Assembly (NCBI RefSeq): GCF_013373865.1
Contig: NC_050474.1
Location: forward strand, 16,932,042-16,996,041
Source of the DNA: Monomorium pharaonis
Taxonomy: Eukaryota > Arthropoda > Insecta > Hymenoptera > Formicidae
Reading direction: 5' to 3'
Length of the DNA: 64,000 nt
The first letter of the stretch is position 1. Each line of letters starts with the position of its first letter. Position numbers and translations under genes: made by a program. The notes below the pieces were generated by a model, which did no database searches, was not told the DNA's origin, and saw only the letters and a list, made by a program, of their open reading frames with translations. Positions 23,698 through 35,029 of this stretch are shown here, one piece after another.

Positions 23698-24129
23698 TGT
23701 CTAGCAAGTACTCATTTCATTACCAAGTCTCATTACAATTAGGTTGTTCCACGATAGAAATTTTATATAATGAGTAGATTTTATAAAATATTGTAAAGTA
23801 CTTCTTTAAAATGTTTTATAAAAGCTATTATTATATATAGAATAGACCGAGGCAAATTGGATCTTAGGATGAATCGGAATAAATAAAAATGGAAGTTATA
23901 TTCATTATATTTTGGTTGAAATTTTTATTCTAAGGTGCGAATTACTTTGTCTCTGTCTCCTTATATCTAAAATCCTAAACCTTACAAAAAACCTTACCAA
24001 TCAATTAATCTTATGTTGGACTGATTCGCCTCGATTTACTATGCACACGTAAAATTTTTATCGATGATCCTGAACAATCTATATATATAACTGTGAAAAA
24101 TTTTTCTAGTATTTTTAAAATAATTATTA

Positions 24130-24490
24130 CTTAGCATATATGATATGTTTAATTAACGTATATAACGTTAAAATAATATTATGATAATGTTAAAGTATAT
24201 ATAATATGTTATTGTAACACGTTATATATGTTACATTAACATTATTATAATGTTAAAGTGACATGTTACATGTGTTACTTTCACATAATTTTTTCATTAA
24301 ATTGTCACATAAAAATTATGTCAAATCATAAAATTTACATTTATTTTTATGTTAAAATAAAACATAATGTTTATGTTGCTATTTAATATATGCTTAATAT
24401 GTTTAATTAACAGAAAAATTTTTGTGGACCGCGCGTTTGGGACATGCAATATCTGTTAAATTTAACACAATTTTTTTTATGTAACAAATA
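24130..24490. repeat. AT-rich repeat with TGTTAAATTTAACAC and TAACRTTA words
   Basis: It holds many words of the type GTTACATTAACATTAT and TAATGTTAAAGTGACATG, with a right end TGTTAAATTTAACACAATTT. It resembles the 20380-20965 element but is diverged. An internal GC-rich bit reads GGACCGCGCGTTTGGGACAT. Confidence 0.4.
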
Positions 24491-25179
24491 TCAAGAAATT
24501 ATCCTCAAGTCACATTACGGATACATACTGATCAAAGCTGTTGAGTAACAAGTAACTATAGGCGACAACTTTTACGCAGCTTGTAACAGTGAATCAATTC
24601 AGGCATTAAAATTTAAACTCTTTCGGACTGTCAGAAGCAGATTCTTTACCCATTATGAAATGCCGTTGAAGAAACACATTGTCGACTCGTACATCGATTT
24701 GTCGATTTACAGTTTCTCTTTTTACAGTTTTTCTTTTTGACATTACGCAAACCTTTTTTTTATGTTTCGTAAAAGTGATATTAATAATGCGTTTAAAAAT
24801 ATTATTATTCGTCTTGAATAAAAACCAACGATATCAAAACTGTATATTTTGCATGATAGCTATATTGCATGTTCTTCTCGTAGAATTTAATATCTTGTGC
24901 TAGTCTAAATTGTATTTTTCAAGATGCTACAGAAAATTTGCATAAAATTTCTACCTCGATGACCAACTGAAATAACCCAGAGAAAAAGATAATATAAAAA
25001 AATAATATAAAATAGTTTTTTTTATAGCTAAACACTTTATATAAGAGAAATCTTATATAATTTAATTTTTATTATTTCTTATTTATTTTTAGAAAATAAT
25101 AATTGCTTATTTAGTTATCCAAAAAAAAATGGTGACATGTTTAAAAAGTTTTACACGCACAGAAAAATATCAAGCCTAT

Positions 25180-25690
25180 CGCTAAAGAAATGATTATTTA
25201 ATTTTTACTTTTTTATAACAAGTAATAATTACTTTTAATAACGAATATTTTCTTGATAATTGTCTTGATCTTAAAATATATTTATTATACATTTTAGAGA
25301 AACCTGTTATCACGTTATCGAAAAAATAATTTATATTCTTTTTTTAAAGATTATATATTATAAAATTTTATTGAAGAAGAATTAGAATAAACAAATCAGT
25401 TTTTTGTTTTAATTCATTAGTCTTGATTAAAATATTAAATTTTATTAGAATTTAGAATATATCTTAAATTTGATACTTATGATAAATTTATGATTTGTGT
25501 GAGATATAAGAATCTATGAAATATTTAGAATAAAAAGAATTTAACTTAAATAATTTACAGTATATTTTTCCGTTTATGTACACACAGAAAAATGTCAAAG
25601 TAAATATTACTTATTTTAAAGTTATGATAAGTATATTTTAAGATTATTATCAAGAAAATATGTTTTGTAAAGATAATTTCTTTCAGTTAA
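25180..25690. repeat. Second copy of the decayed inverted-end repeat
   Basis: The left arm contains CACGCACAGAAAAATATCAA, AGTAATAATTACTTTTAATA and CTTAAAATATATTTATTATA. The right arm contains CACACAGAAAAATGTCAAAG, AAATATTACTTATTTTAAAG and TTTTAAGATTATTATCAAGA, which is the reverse complement order. Overall length is about 510 bases, similar in layout to 21850-23040. Confidence 0.5.
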
Positions 25691-28376
25691 ATAAGCGTCT
25701 AATCAAGAATAAGTTCAAGTCAGAATTTGATTTGTTATTTGATTTATTGTTTTGTTTTCTTGATTTAAAATTTTTTAATATTTTTCGAAAAAAGTATAAA
25801 TTTTTTTATACGATAAAAGTTATCTTTTTAAGATTAAAAATTATCTTTAAAATAATTTTTAAAAAATAATTTCTTGATATAATTTCTTAGAAAGATATTT
25901 TTCGACTTGCAAATGTGTATATTTTTTTAAAGATAATAAATTAAATATATATGTTAATTTAAATCATATTAAATTAAATAAATCAAGGATATATTTAAGA
26001 AAACATGTTTTGCAATGAAAAAAGAGGTGAGCGGAGAACTGGTAGCATTCTATATTTATCAGAAATGATTACAGAAAACAATTTAGCTTGTAATCAATGC
26101 ATTAACCTGTTTTGCGTTTATTGGTCGAAATATAATATTTTGCGCGTCCTTTTATATTTTTATAAAATATGTCATCTGGAAAAAAATTTTTTAAGTAAAA
26201 TTTTTTAATATCTGTTTATTAGATTTAGTAAAACTATAAATTTTATTGTTATTCACACAGTTTATAATCTTAATTTTTTATCAAGTACCCGTCAAAATTT
26301 GACAAAATTTATAGTAACACGACATTACTTGCAATATTTACGTATATTTCCACGTACATTTTTGAAAGTAATACACATAAATGGTCGATGACTTTTCAGA
26401 ATTTTTTTCTCTCTTTCAATATATAATAAGTATGGAGGAGGGACACAACGAGGATATCGGAGAATATGGATGGTGATGTTTTGTTTTCGAAAGCACTTTG
26501 ATAAATAGTCGCCGTCGAGGAAAGAAGGTTTGTGCAAGCCTACGTCTACCGAAAGTGATTTATATGTATAAATAACAAATCTTACGCATCAATCTGTCAT
26601 TTGCCGATTAACAGGACAATAAGAAGCTATTATAAAATTCTTTTTTTTAGTTATGTGCTATATAATGTTACGATATATGTTATAACTTTAACATTATTTT
26701 ATCTACCTTTATTTAATATTAATCACCATGCAATAATTTTATTGTGACAACTTTTATTACGTAAACAATGTAATTAAATCTATATTATGGTGATTCAGAG
26801 GTTGATTTAAGAATTTAAAGTTATTAGGGCTAATGAACGAAAAGAACGTGATTTGCTTGATTTTATGAAAAATTTAGCACGACCGTTCCTCAAATATTCT
26901 CTCAGCAGACACAAATATAACTGTATTTAATATATATATACGTAAATGTAACAGTTTTACATCTGTTTTATTTGTATAATAGTTTGTTGAGCTTTTGTAC
27001 ATTGAATAACACGCATTTTTCCATGATAATCAGCAACTTATTCGCGATGATAGCACAGAAGACAAAGAGAATTGCAAAAATAGAAAGGATAGAAAAGTTT
27101 ATATATATTAAATATCACGTGCAGCACGTTAATGTCGTTGTCGCAGTTGGGAGATAGAATTGAGCTATGAATCGCATGTCTATACAGCTATAACTATAAT
27201 TCTTACGAACTAGACCTACTAACCGAGACACGTTGGCTATCGATCTACGATATTACACGCACGTATGTGTGCCGTAAGCAAACACCGAAGGGTACATGTG
27301 CATTTTAATGTCTGCGTGTACGTAACGCGGACAGAGAGCATAGAATATGAAGCTTCTACAACAGAGAGAATCGGGAAATTAGGAAAAGTCTACGTAATCG
27401 AGGAAATTAATGTGGCATACAAGAGTATTTTTTATGGCAGACGGTAATTTATGTGCTTATCGAAAAAAAACATTTCCAAAGTATCTCGAATCTTTCTTTT
27501 TATAAATACGTTGTGTTTTATATAAGAATGTTTGGTAGAATTATGTTATGCGATATGGCTCTTCTAGCGGAATAAAATCAAATGAAAAAGAGTGAGAAAA
27601 GCTGTATAAGTTTATTGTTGCTAATATTCACTTTGATCCGTTACTCTGGTAACAATACCCGCAAACAATACCGTACTCTGTTATGAATAGCCGGAGTACA
27701 TCGACCACGAAACTTGAGCACATGTAAACTCAGATAAATGGCGAATCAGGCAGTTTAAGCAGAGAAGAGGTTTCTTTGTTCTCTCGTGTTTCATTGTGAT
27801 TCAAATGAGAGAGCTAATTATGATGTTTCATTGTCAGCATCTATAGCGACATTAATTTTTTTACTTTCGAGAGAAAATAGATGCACGTATTGATTTCGAT
27901 CAATCTTATTTTCAATTTATATTATTCAATGGAATGGTTTTTAAAAATTTTTTTCTAAAACCCTACGTAAAATAAATCTACGTAAAAAAATCTAGGTTAT
28001 GATATAAATCATTCTCTGTTACGCTAGCGTCAATATCGTGTGAGCAGTTTTGTTTTCACAAGAAAAACAGAAAATTAGAAATATAAAAATAAATAGATAT
28101 TAAATATAAAATTTCTGAAAAAGAGAAACAATCAAATCTAAAGGTGTTTAACATTTTTATGGAGTCTTAAAAATATTAATAAAAAATATTAATAAAAGAA
28201 TTAAAACTTTTCTACACTTGTTATATGTACGGAGAGAAATTATAATATTTTTATAACGAAGAGAAAATGTTTTATTAAATTAAATAAAAGAATGTTTTAT
28301 TTAAAGAGTTTTTGTACATAAGAAGTAAAAAAAACTATTTCATTATATATTAAATTTGCTTTAATTAAAATTTGCT

Positions 28377-28377
<1 letters not shown>

Positions 28378-28420
<43 letters not shown>
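28378..28420. repeat. (TGT)n/(GTT)n microsatellite
   Basis: About fourteen uninterrupted TGT/GTT trinucleotides. Confidence 0.95.
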
Positions 28421-29162
28421 AATGACTTATTATTATAAAAATTGTTAATGTTATAAAAATGTAAAAAGTTATATTATGGAAAAGAGGTAGAAATATTAAA
28501 GGTCTTGGAAGAACTAAAATAAATCTGGAGATTTTTTTATTCTTTTCTTTAAATAGATACTTCAAATATTAATTAAAGCTTATAACTATGTTCTTATACT
28601 TTTTACATGTTGGGAAAAAAATTATCATATTTATAAAATAGTTTGAAAATGAGAAGTTTTCTTTTTTAATTTAACTGTTTGGACTTGATTAATTTTTGTA
28701 GAAAATTCTTCAGTTATTTTAGTCACAGAGGATATGCTATGGAAAGTATTATTTCTTTTACTGTCAAAAAATTTGATAAATAAGTTTAAAAAAGTTTATC
28801 AAAAAAGCTCGAATAAGTTTTAATAAAAAGAAGAAATCTTATTTAACAAAAAATCATTATTTACCACAAAAACAGCGCGTTTTGTGAATAATCAGTGTTT
28901 TGCCTAAGTAGCTTAAAATTATCTAGATAAAGATAAGTTAAATTACATGTAGATGTATTTTAAGTAAGATAAAGATAATTTACTTTTAAAAATTTGAATT
29001 GAAAAATAAAATTTGAATCAAAATAAAAATCAAAGTTAAAAAATATAAATATAATAGAAGAAGTCAATGTATAATATAAGCCTCTTAAAGTGGAATCTCA
29101 TTTCTTGAAAACTACACATTGCACTGTGTTAATATTGATAAAAACATAATTTGCTTAGATAG

Positions 29163-29585
29163 CACTAGGGAACATTTTTATATTCTTTCTATGTGAATAG
29201 AAAGTGACTAGATGTTTTTGATAGATTTTTTCACTCTGAATACGAATGTAGTCTCGAAAGTTGCATATTGTACCACGTAGAGGCGATCAAGACTACATTC
29301 CTCCTTTTTTTTGTAAAAGAGTAAACAAATGTATAAAGAATGCACGTAAAAATAACACAATTTAAGCTTTACTTTCAGACCTTTTAAAAATTTGTTTCAC
29401 ATAAGGTTCTTTTCCGCTATAAATTCTTAAAGATAATCAAAAACACATTCTTTTACACTATTACTTCAATTTTTTCACAAATTTGATGTAATACGCAATT
29501 TTTAAGACCAGATTTGTATTAAGTGTGAAAAAATCTATCGAAAACGCTTAGTTACTTTTTATTCATAAAATCGATGTTCCCTAGT
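29163..29585. mobile_element. TIR element (CACTAGGGAACAT ends)
   Basis: The left end CACTAGGGAACATTTTTATA and, on the other strand, the right end CACTAGGGAACATCGATTTT match for 13 bases. Similarity resumes further in at GATAGATTTTTTCAC on both arms. An internal hairpin GAATGTAGTCT...AGACTACATTC lies near 29243-29302. A second MITE begins ten bases after it ends. Confidence 0.7.
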
Positions 29586-29594
29586 GTAATTATA

Positions 29595-29908
29595 CACGGA
29601 AAGAATTTTCTCTTAAAAATTACCTTGAAAATCGTAGTAATTGTAGGACAACGTAAACCTTGAAGAATTTTATTAATACTTTTGACAAAATTTACTAAAA
29701 TTTTAATAAAATTTGGCAAAATGTTGTAAATTTTACTATACTTCTAACAAAATTTACTAAAACTTGGTCAAATTTTCTTAAAATTTTACTAAATTTTAAT
29801 AAATTTTAGTAAATTTTATTAAAAGTATGGTAAAATTCTTCAAGGTTTACGTTGTCTCATAATTACCACGATTTTCAGGGTAATTTTTAAGAGAAAATTC
29901 TCTCCGTG
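29595..29908. mobile_element. Perfectly folded TA-flanked MITE (CACGGA ends)
   Basis: A 314-base palindrome: left end CACGGAAAGAATTTTCTCTT, complement of right end CACGGAGAGAATTTTCTCTT, both followed by AAAAATTACC. A second shared block, AACGTAAACCTTGAAGAATT, occurs in each arm. TA lies on both sides (29593-29594, 29909-29910). The centre is a run of AAATTTTACTAAA-type words. Confidence 0.85.
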
Positions 29909-30908
29909 TAGGAATAAAAATTCACAGTTCATACATTTACATTTTCTTTTATATGTATATAAAAGCTACTAAAAACAAATCTCACTTAATCTAATCCTTA
30001 TATAGTCGCACTACTGTGTCTTGTATATAAAACAGCATAAGATATTTATATATGTATAATAAGATATGTATAATAAAAAAAATGTTTTATATCAAAGTTT
30101 AAGAAGAACCTTTAAAAATTGTCATATACATTTACTTATAAATATTGTATAAATAATTCATGTTAAAGAAAAAGGTAAAGAAAATGTAATCCATTATGGC
30201 AAAATATTAAGGTATAATTTCTTACATGTTTATTTTTATGTTACAAAAACATTAATTGTTGCAAAATATAAGACAGTACTATAAAAACTGCTACATCGTC
30301 TAATAGAAAACTTCCTAGTTTATATTTATATTTTCAAAGTTTTATTGTTAGCTTTTGTTTAATAAATATCCAAAAATAAAGTGCCAGTATTGATGACATA
30401 GCTCATTTATTAAATAATAACAAAGTGCCTTATAAACGTTTTGGAATTATAATCATGCAATTTTTACATTACTTTAATATTTTCTGATATATGCAATATG
30501 TTATTATTAAAATAATTCTTTTATTATGGTAAACCATAACTAAAAGATTGAAGTAAATTTAATTTGAAGATAACTTTCATTTTGTTATCGCATTATTCAC
30601 ATTTAGACAATTTAAAAAAAAACATTTTTTAAATCTTAGATAAAGATAATGTGTAATATAATCTAATAATAGATAAAGATACAAGATGAAGCTACTTTTT
30701 TATCTATATAATTATCTAGATAATTTTATATAGACAACAAAAAACACTGCGAGGATGTATGTGATTTTCAAATTAATGTGTTCTATGATGAATCAACTTT
30801 TATGTTAAACATTTACTGAAATATTATTCTGTTATGTTTTAAATGCCTCATTCTTATCATATTTCAACAATATGTTTCTCTACGACGTGAGGTTTTTCTT
30901 TCCAACAG

Positions 30909-31164
30909 GGCGAAAGTAGACGGCAATCGACGCAAGGCCCTACTGACGCAAGCTGGAGAATTGCGCAATCTTGGTGACCTGGGCATGGTTTTAGTTGTGA
31001 CGGCGGGGCGATGACGCTCAATCACCGTCCGCCGTCATCAGCAGGAGTCCCTCAGGACTCACCCAGCTTCCTGCTCCCGGCCTCGATTCCGACGCCGGAC
31101 GATTGCCGCTATTCGGCGGGGAACAACGTAAAAACACGCGTGACTGTTGCAGCCGGGAGAAGAT
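30909..31164 (+). other. KCNQ 5'UTR part of the first coding exon
   Basis: The acceptor CAACAG at 30903-30908, preceded by a pyrimidine-rich tract, marks a GC-rich exon that runs to the donor at 31252. An in-frame TGA at 31141-31143 precedes the proposed start ATG at 31165, so 30909-31164 is untranslated with respect to KCNQ. It contains two upstream ORFs (30985-31014 and 31011 onward), described under findings. If an upstream exon carried more coding sequence it would have to be in another frame. Confidence 0.65.
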
Positions 31165-31252
31165 ATGAGAGACCGCTCTCATTACGGAGATCACGGAAAC
31201 GCCATGCCACTCGAAGAGACTCAAGGGCTGTTACTTCCACCCTCCAGAATAG
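31165..31252 (+). CDS. KCNQ: KCNQ (Kv7) potassium channel, first coding exon
   Basis: The start ATG at 31165 lies 24 bases after an in-frame stop, and it is the first ATG in the frame that reads into the conserved exons. The exon encodes MRDRSHYGDHGNAMPLEETQ followed by GLLLPPSRI, an acidic, low-complexity cytosolic N-terminus. The ATG has G at -3. A second in-frame Met (residue 14) is possible. The donor AG|GTAAGT at 31253 splits a glycine codon after its first base. The exon has no diagnostic motif alone; it is assigned through the unbroken frame into 36010 and 40811. The cytosolic N-terminus of KCNQ channels is poorly conserved, so this exon is less certain than the third. Confidence 0.7.
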
Positions 31253-32574
31253 GTAAGTCACCATTCTGTGATGCGATGTTTTTTTCATCTCTAAAGCCTA
31301 TATTCTTAACACGCTCACGTAGATATATGGTATAAAATAATCCCAAGAGGATACAGACGAGATATCTTAAACAATTTTTAAGAAGGGGAGAACACGCTCA
31401 AATGCATTACAGTGTATATATGATGTAACCCATTTTAATTATTCAAATATTTTTATTACTTTCGTATTTTAGAAACAAATGTTTTAAAAGGTATTCCCGC
31501 TGCTTGATTACATTTTTCATTTATTTTTAAGATTTGTTTTCAGGCAAAGTAAATATAACTATAAACTAATTGCGTCAATTAATTCTACGGAAACAAATTG
31601 TATAATTTTTTAATTACATTGTACTCATTTATGCAAAAAAATGATTAGTAACGTCAGCAAACTAATTGTAAAATTGATTTTTGCAAAATGCTTTTTTGTC
31701 AGATATATTTCTTATGTGCTTATCTTCTTTTTTTGTTTATCTAAGCCTTGTTTACCTAAGCCTGATAGTCCACTCATGGACAGGAACAAATTTCAATAAT
31801 TTAATTGTTTATTTTTTTCCATAAACGGAGTATTATTTAAGAAAAAGTTATACACATCTTTAATGATTTTTCTCGTAGAATCGATGGACGTAATTAGTTT
31901 TCCTTTGTAGTCATTTTTTAATAATTTATTTATAACAATTAGTTGCAAAATTGAACTTGGCAAAGTGCTTTTTATGTCAGAAATGTTGCTTTTCTTTTTT
32001 TAAAATTGTTCTTGCATTGTTAAACTTTGTTGTCTAGCCATAGATCTTAATAGGTTAATGAAGAATGACTATATTTTAATATTTTTGAAACCTTTTTGAA
32101 ACCTTTACGCAACCTTTAATATCTTTGAAATTCTCATATCTTTGAAACAAAAAGTAATAGAAATAAGTCATCATTTAGCTCATATTTTAAATTCAAAATT
32201 GCGCGCTCTAAAATGGACAATTTTTGGCCTCACTTTTATGTGGACATGTTAAAAAATATCGTTTTACTATTTCCATGATTTAAAATGTAAAAATTACTAG
32301 AAACAAAAATTTTAGAAAACATTTTTAACCTATTAGATGTAAATTTTCGACTTACAACTAAGTTAAGAAATTGATTTTTGTGCAGAAACATTAAAGTTTT
32401 AAAAAAGTTTGATTTTTTTAGATGTTTTTTTATTAAAACATTAAAAAATCGGGAAAGTTGAAATTTTTATTTGATTATAATTTGGAAGGAATAAGGAAAA
32501 TGTGTGTGAATCTTCTAAAAATTTTGAATCAATCAGATTAAAACTGAATGAGGTATTACGATAACAATGTTTGG

Positions 32575-33074
32575 NNNNNNNNNNNNNNNNNNNNNNNNNN
32601 NNNNNNNNNNNNNNNNNNNNNNNNNNNNNNNNNNNNNNNNNNNNNNNNNNNNNNNNNNNNNNNNNNNNNNNNNNNNNNNNNNNNNNNNNNNNNNNNNNNN
32701 NNNNNNNNNNNNNNNNNNNNNNNNNNNNNNNNNNNNNNNNNNNNNNNNNNNNNNNNNNNNNNNNNNNNNNNNNNNNNNNNNNNNNNNNNNNNNNNNNNNN
32801 NNNNNNNNNNNNNNNNNNNNNNNNNNNNNNNNNNNNNNNNNNNNNNNNNNNNNNNNNNNNNNNNNNNNNNNNNNNNNNNNNNNNNNNNNNNNNNNNNNNN
32901 NNNNNNNNNNNNNNNNNNNNNNNNNNNNNNNNNNNNNNNNNNNNNNNNNNNNNNNNNNNNNNNNNNNNNNNNNNNNNNNNNNNNNNNNNNNNNNNNNNNN
33001 NNNNNNNNNNNNNNNNNNNNNNNNNNNNNNNNNNNNNNNNNNNNNNNNNNNNNNNNNNNNNNNNNNNNNNNNNN
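32575..33074. other. Assembly gap (500 N)
   Basis: Exactly 500 undetermined bases, a conventional placeholder length, so the true distance is unknown. Open frames spanning it are meaningless. Confidence 0.99.
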
Positions 33075-33832
33075 AAATTGATATTTTTCTTGTTAAATCA
33101 TGTATGTATAGTATATGCAATGATAAAAATTTTTTGTGATTAATTATGTTGTTCTGGAATCCATATTTGATTAAAAAAGTATTTATTAGGTAATATATGA
33201 TAGATAATATTATGATAGAACCGTATTTGAGTATAATATATGTTAATATATACGTTGATCAAATTAATTTGTAATTAACTATTCACTCTAATTGATATGC
33301 ATGTTGCTGACCATGAGCATTAACGTGTTTTTCGTTCTCAACTGAATGATATTCTATCCATATTTGCAACGAAGCATGATGATTACAAATTGTATGAATA
33401 CGTTTTCCTCAGAATCAAAGTGCAAGTCACTTGTTATGTGATAAATCATTAAATCAATCCATCAACGTGGTTCAGATCAGAGTTTGTGTGAACTACGTTC
33501 AAAATTGAACGCAGTTTAATCTTTGGTCAGCTTGTTTTGCTTTCCTTCGATTTTATCTTTGTCTTGATCAACTGAACGTACTTCATGCGTGCTAATTTAA
33601 ACTGTATTTGTAACGAGTGATGTGATTGGTGCTAATAAATTATATATATGTTATATATACATATATATACCTATATATAAATATAAAATTAAATTTAATC
33701 TAGTTTATAATATTTGACATACTTATCGTCACATCCTATTACATTATTTATAAGAAATTAATAGTTGCTATATATTATTTATAAAATAATGTACAAATGG
33801 AGCATCAAATACATAAAAAAGAAAAAATTTTA

Positions 33833-34020
33833 CAGAAGCAGAGAAAATGCTTCCTATCGAATTAGTGCAGGAAAGCTGTAAAATCTTAGAAAATAAAGCA
33901 ACAGTGTTTCTGTAAAAGAAAAAGAAGATTGTTGGGAGGACTTACAAGTAAAATTCATGTTCCGTTCGAAAGGAGTTGTACGAACTGTACAATCGCTAAA
34001 AACATGTTGGGAAAATATTA
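33833..34020 (+). pseudogene. Myb/SANT-like DNA-binding domain relic
   Basis: Translation gives EAEKMLPIELVQESCKILEN followed by KATVFL and a TAA stop. After that stop and a likely small indel it continues with CWEDLQVKFMFRSKGVVRTV, QSLKTCWENI. The pattern W-E-x-(I/L)-x-x-x-F-N/M, V-x-R-T-x-x-x-L-x-x-x-W-x-N is that of the zeste/MSANTD-type Myb domain common in Harbinger-linked proteins. An in-frame stop and frame loss show it is dead. Length is about 60 residues, as usual for the domain. Family recognition is from memory of the pattern, not a search. Confidence 0.5.
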
Positions 34021-34027
34021 ATTAATA

Positions 34028-34126
34028 TTATTTCATACGTAATTTATATCTTCTAAGCTTTCTGTCAATATGTCTTACAATATCTTCTTCATCATCGGAT
34101 GATGACAAAATATCATAATAAGCCAT
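34028..34126 (-). pseudogene. Truncated N-terminus, possibly of a Harbinger transposase
   Basis: On the - strand, ATG at 34126 opens 32 codons reading MAYYDILSSSDDEEDIVRHI followed by DRKLRRYKLRMK and a stop at 34028-34030. An acidic serine-rich start followed by basic residues is seen at the N-termini of many insect HARBI1-like proteins (general recollection). No DDE catalytic domain follows, so only the first part remains. It faces the Myb-like relic across fewer than ten bases. Confidence 0.4.
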
Positions 34127-35029
34127 AATAATTTAAACGTAATATGTATAATGCCAAGTACAAAAAATAATGCACCGCACATATAACTTTCAATAGTATA
34201 CTGACATTTCGCAAAATTTTTCTGCTTAAACGCTATTTAAACTTTAACCGGCCAAAAATTGGCGTTCACAATAAACGCCGTTTAATCGATTAAACTTTTA
34301 TTAAAAAACTGATGGAACGCAAAATATTATTAATCAGAGTTTAAACTCGGTTTAAATTTTAAACCACGTTGGTGGAAACGGGCATAACCGTTGATTGTGC
34401 ACTAAACTATCTTGCAAACGGATCACGGTCGATTTAGGAAGAGATCTTATCCGGTTAAAGGGATTTAATTTTAGCTTAGCTTATTCAAGGATGAAGAAAA
34501 CGGTACGAGGGTTAATTATCACTTAGTGACGGTCTTGCGAAGTGTTGATTTTTATATAACTTGCATTTTTTAATTGCGTTACTTTTTCAAGTTAAAGCAA
34601 TGTTTGTTTTAAACAGATGAATCCCAAACGCAATTCAGGGCGCTTAAATAAAAGAAAAAAAAAAACTAAAGGAAATGATAACACAGACCTGTAAAATTTT
34701 AACTTTTATACCTTTTAGAAAACAAAAGTTGTTTCTTGTGTAAGCTTGCTCGCAGAATCCGATTCTGGTCGCAGAATAATTGCATCACGTCGGATTTCCG
34801 AGATAAATTAATTAAAATACTTGAAAAATAGCGATTTTGGCATATTTATTTTATTTATTAGCGATAAAGTAATTTTTTTAAAAAAGTTTTTGTGACATTT
34901 TAATTGCTAAGATAATCAATTTTGAATGCACATTTCGGACGACGAGAGAATATAGACTTGCAAAATTGACAATTTTTTTACGTTTTAAAAAGTAAAATTG
35001 TTTCTTACGTAATTTTGCTACAAAAATTG

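Larger units (their letters stand above)
13752..30908 (+). other. Presumed first intron of KCNQ (17 kb)
   Basis: Inferred from the donor at 13752 and the acceptor CAACAG at 30903-30908. It is AT-rich with many repeats (listed separately) and no supportable protein-coding gene. About 15150-15600 and 16150-16640 are less AT-rich, non-repetitive islands that could be regulatory. The rest is AT-rich DNA, poly-A/T and decayed repeats. If the first exon is elsewhere, this stretch is spacer. Confidence 0.4.
33459..34375. mobile_element. PIF/Harbinger-like derivative carrying relics of two genes
   Basis: Inverted ends: CCATCAACGTGGTTCAGATC at the left and, on the other strand, CCACCAACGTGGTTTAAAAT at the right. 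Both sides also carry CAGAGTTTaaaCT-like and GAACGCAG/GAACGC words. Inside are two convergent gene relics: a decayed Myb/SANT-like domain on the + strand (33833-34020) and a short acidic N-terminal reading frame on the - strand (34028-34126). A Myb-like protein gene together with a transposase gene is the typical PIF/Harbinger content (established). The exact ends and the 3-bp target site were not resolved. It lies in KCNQ intron 2, shortly after the N gap. Confidence 0.55.

Noticed and set aside
32533..33143. Four long frames of undefined residues
   Set aside because: They span the run of N and have no information.
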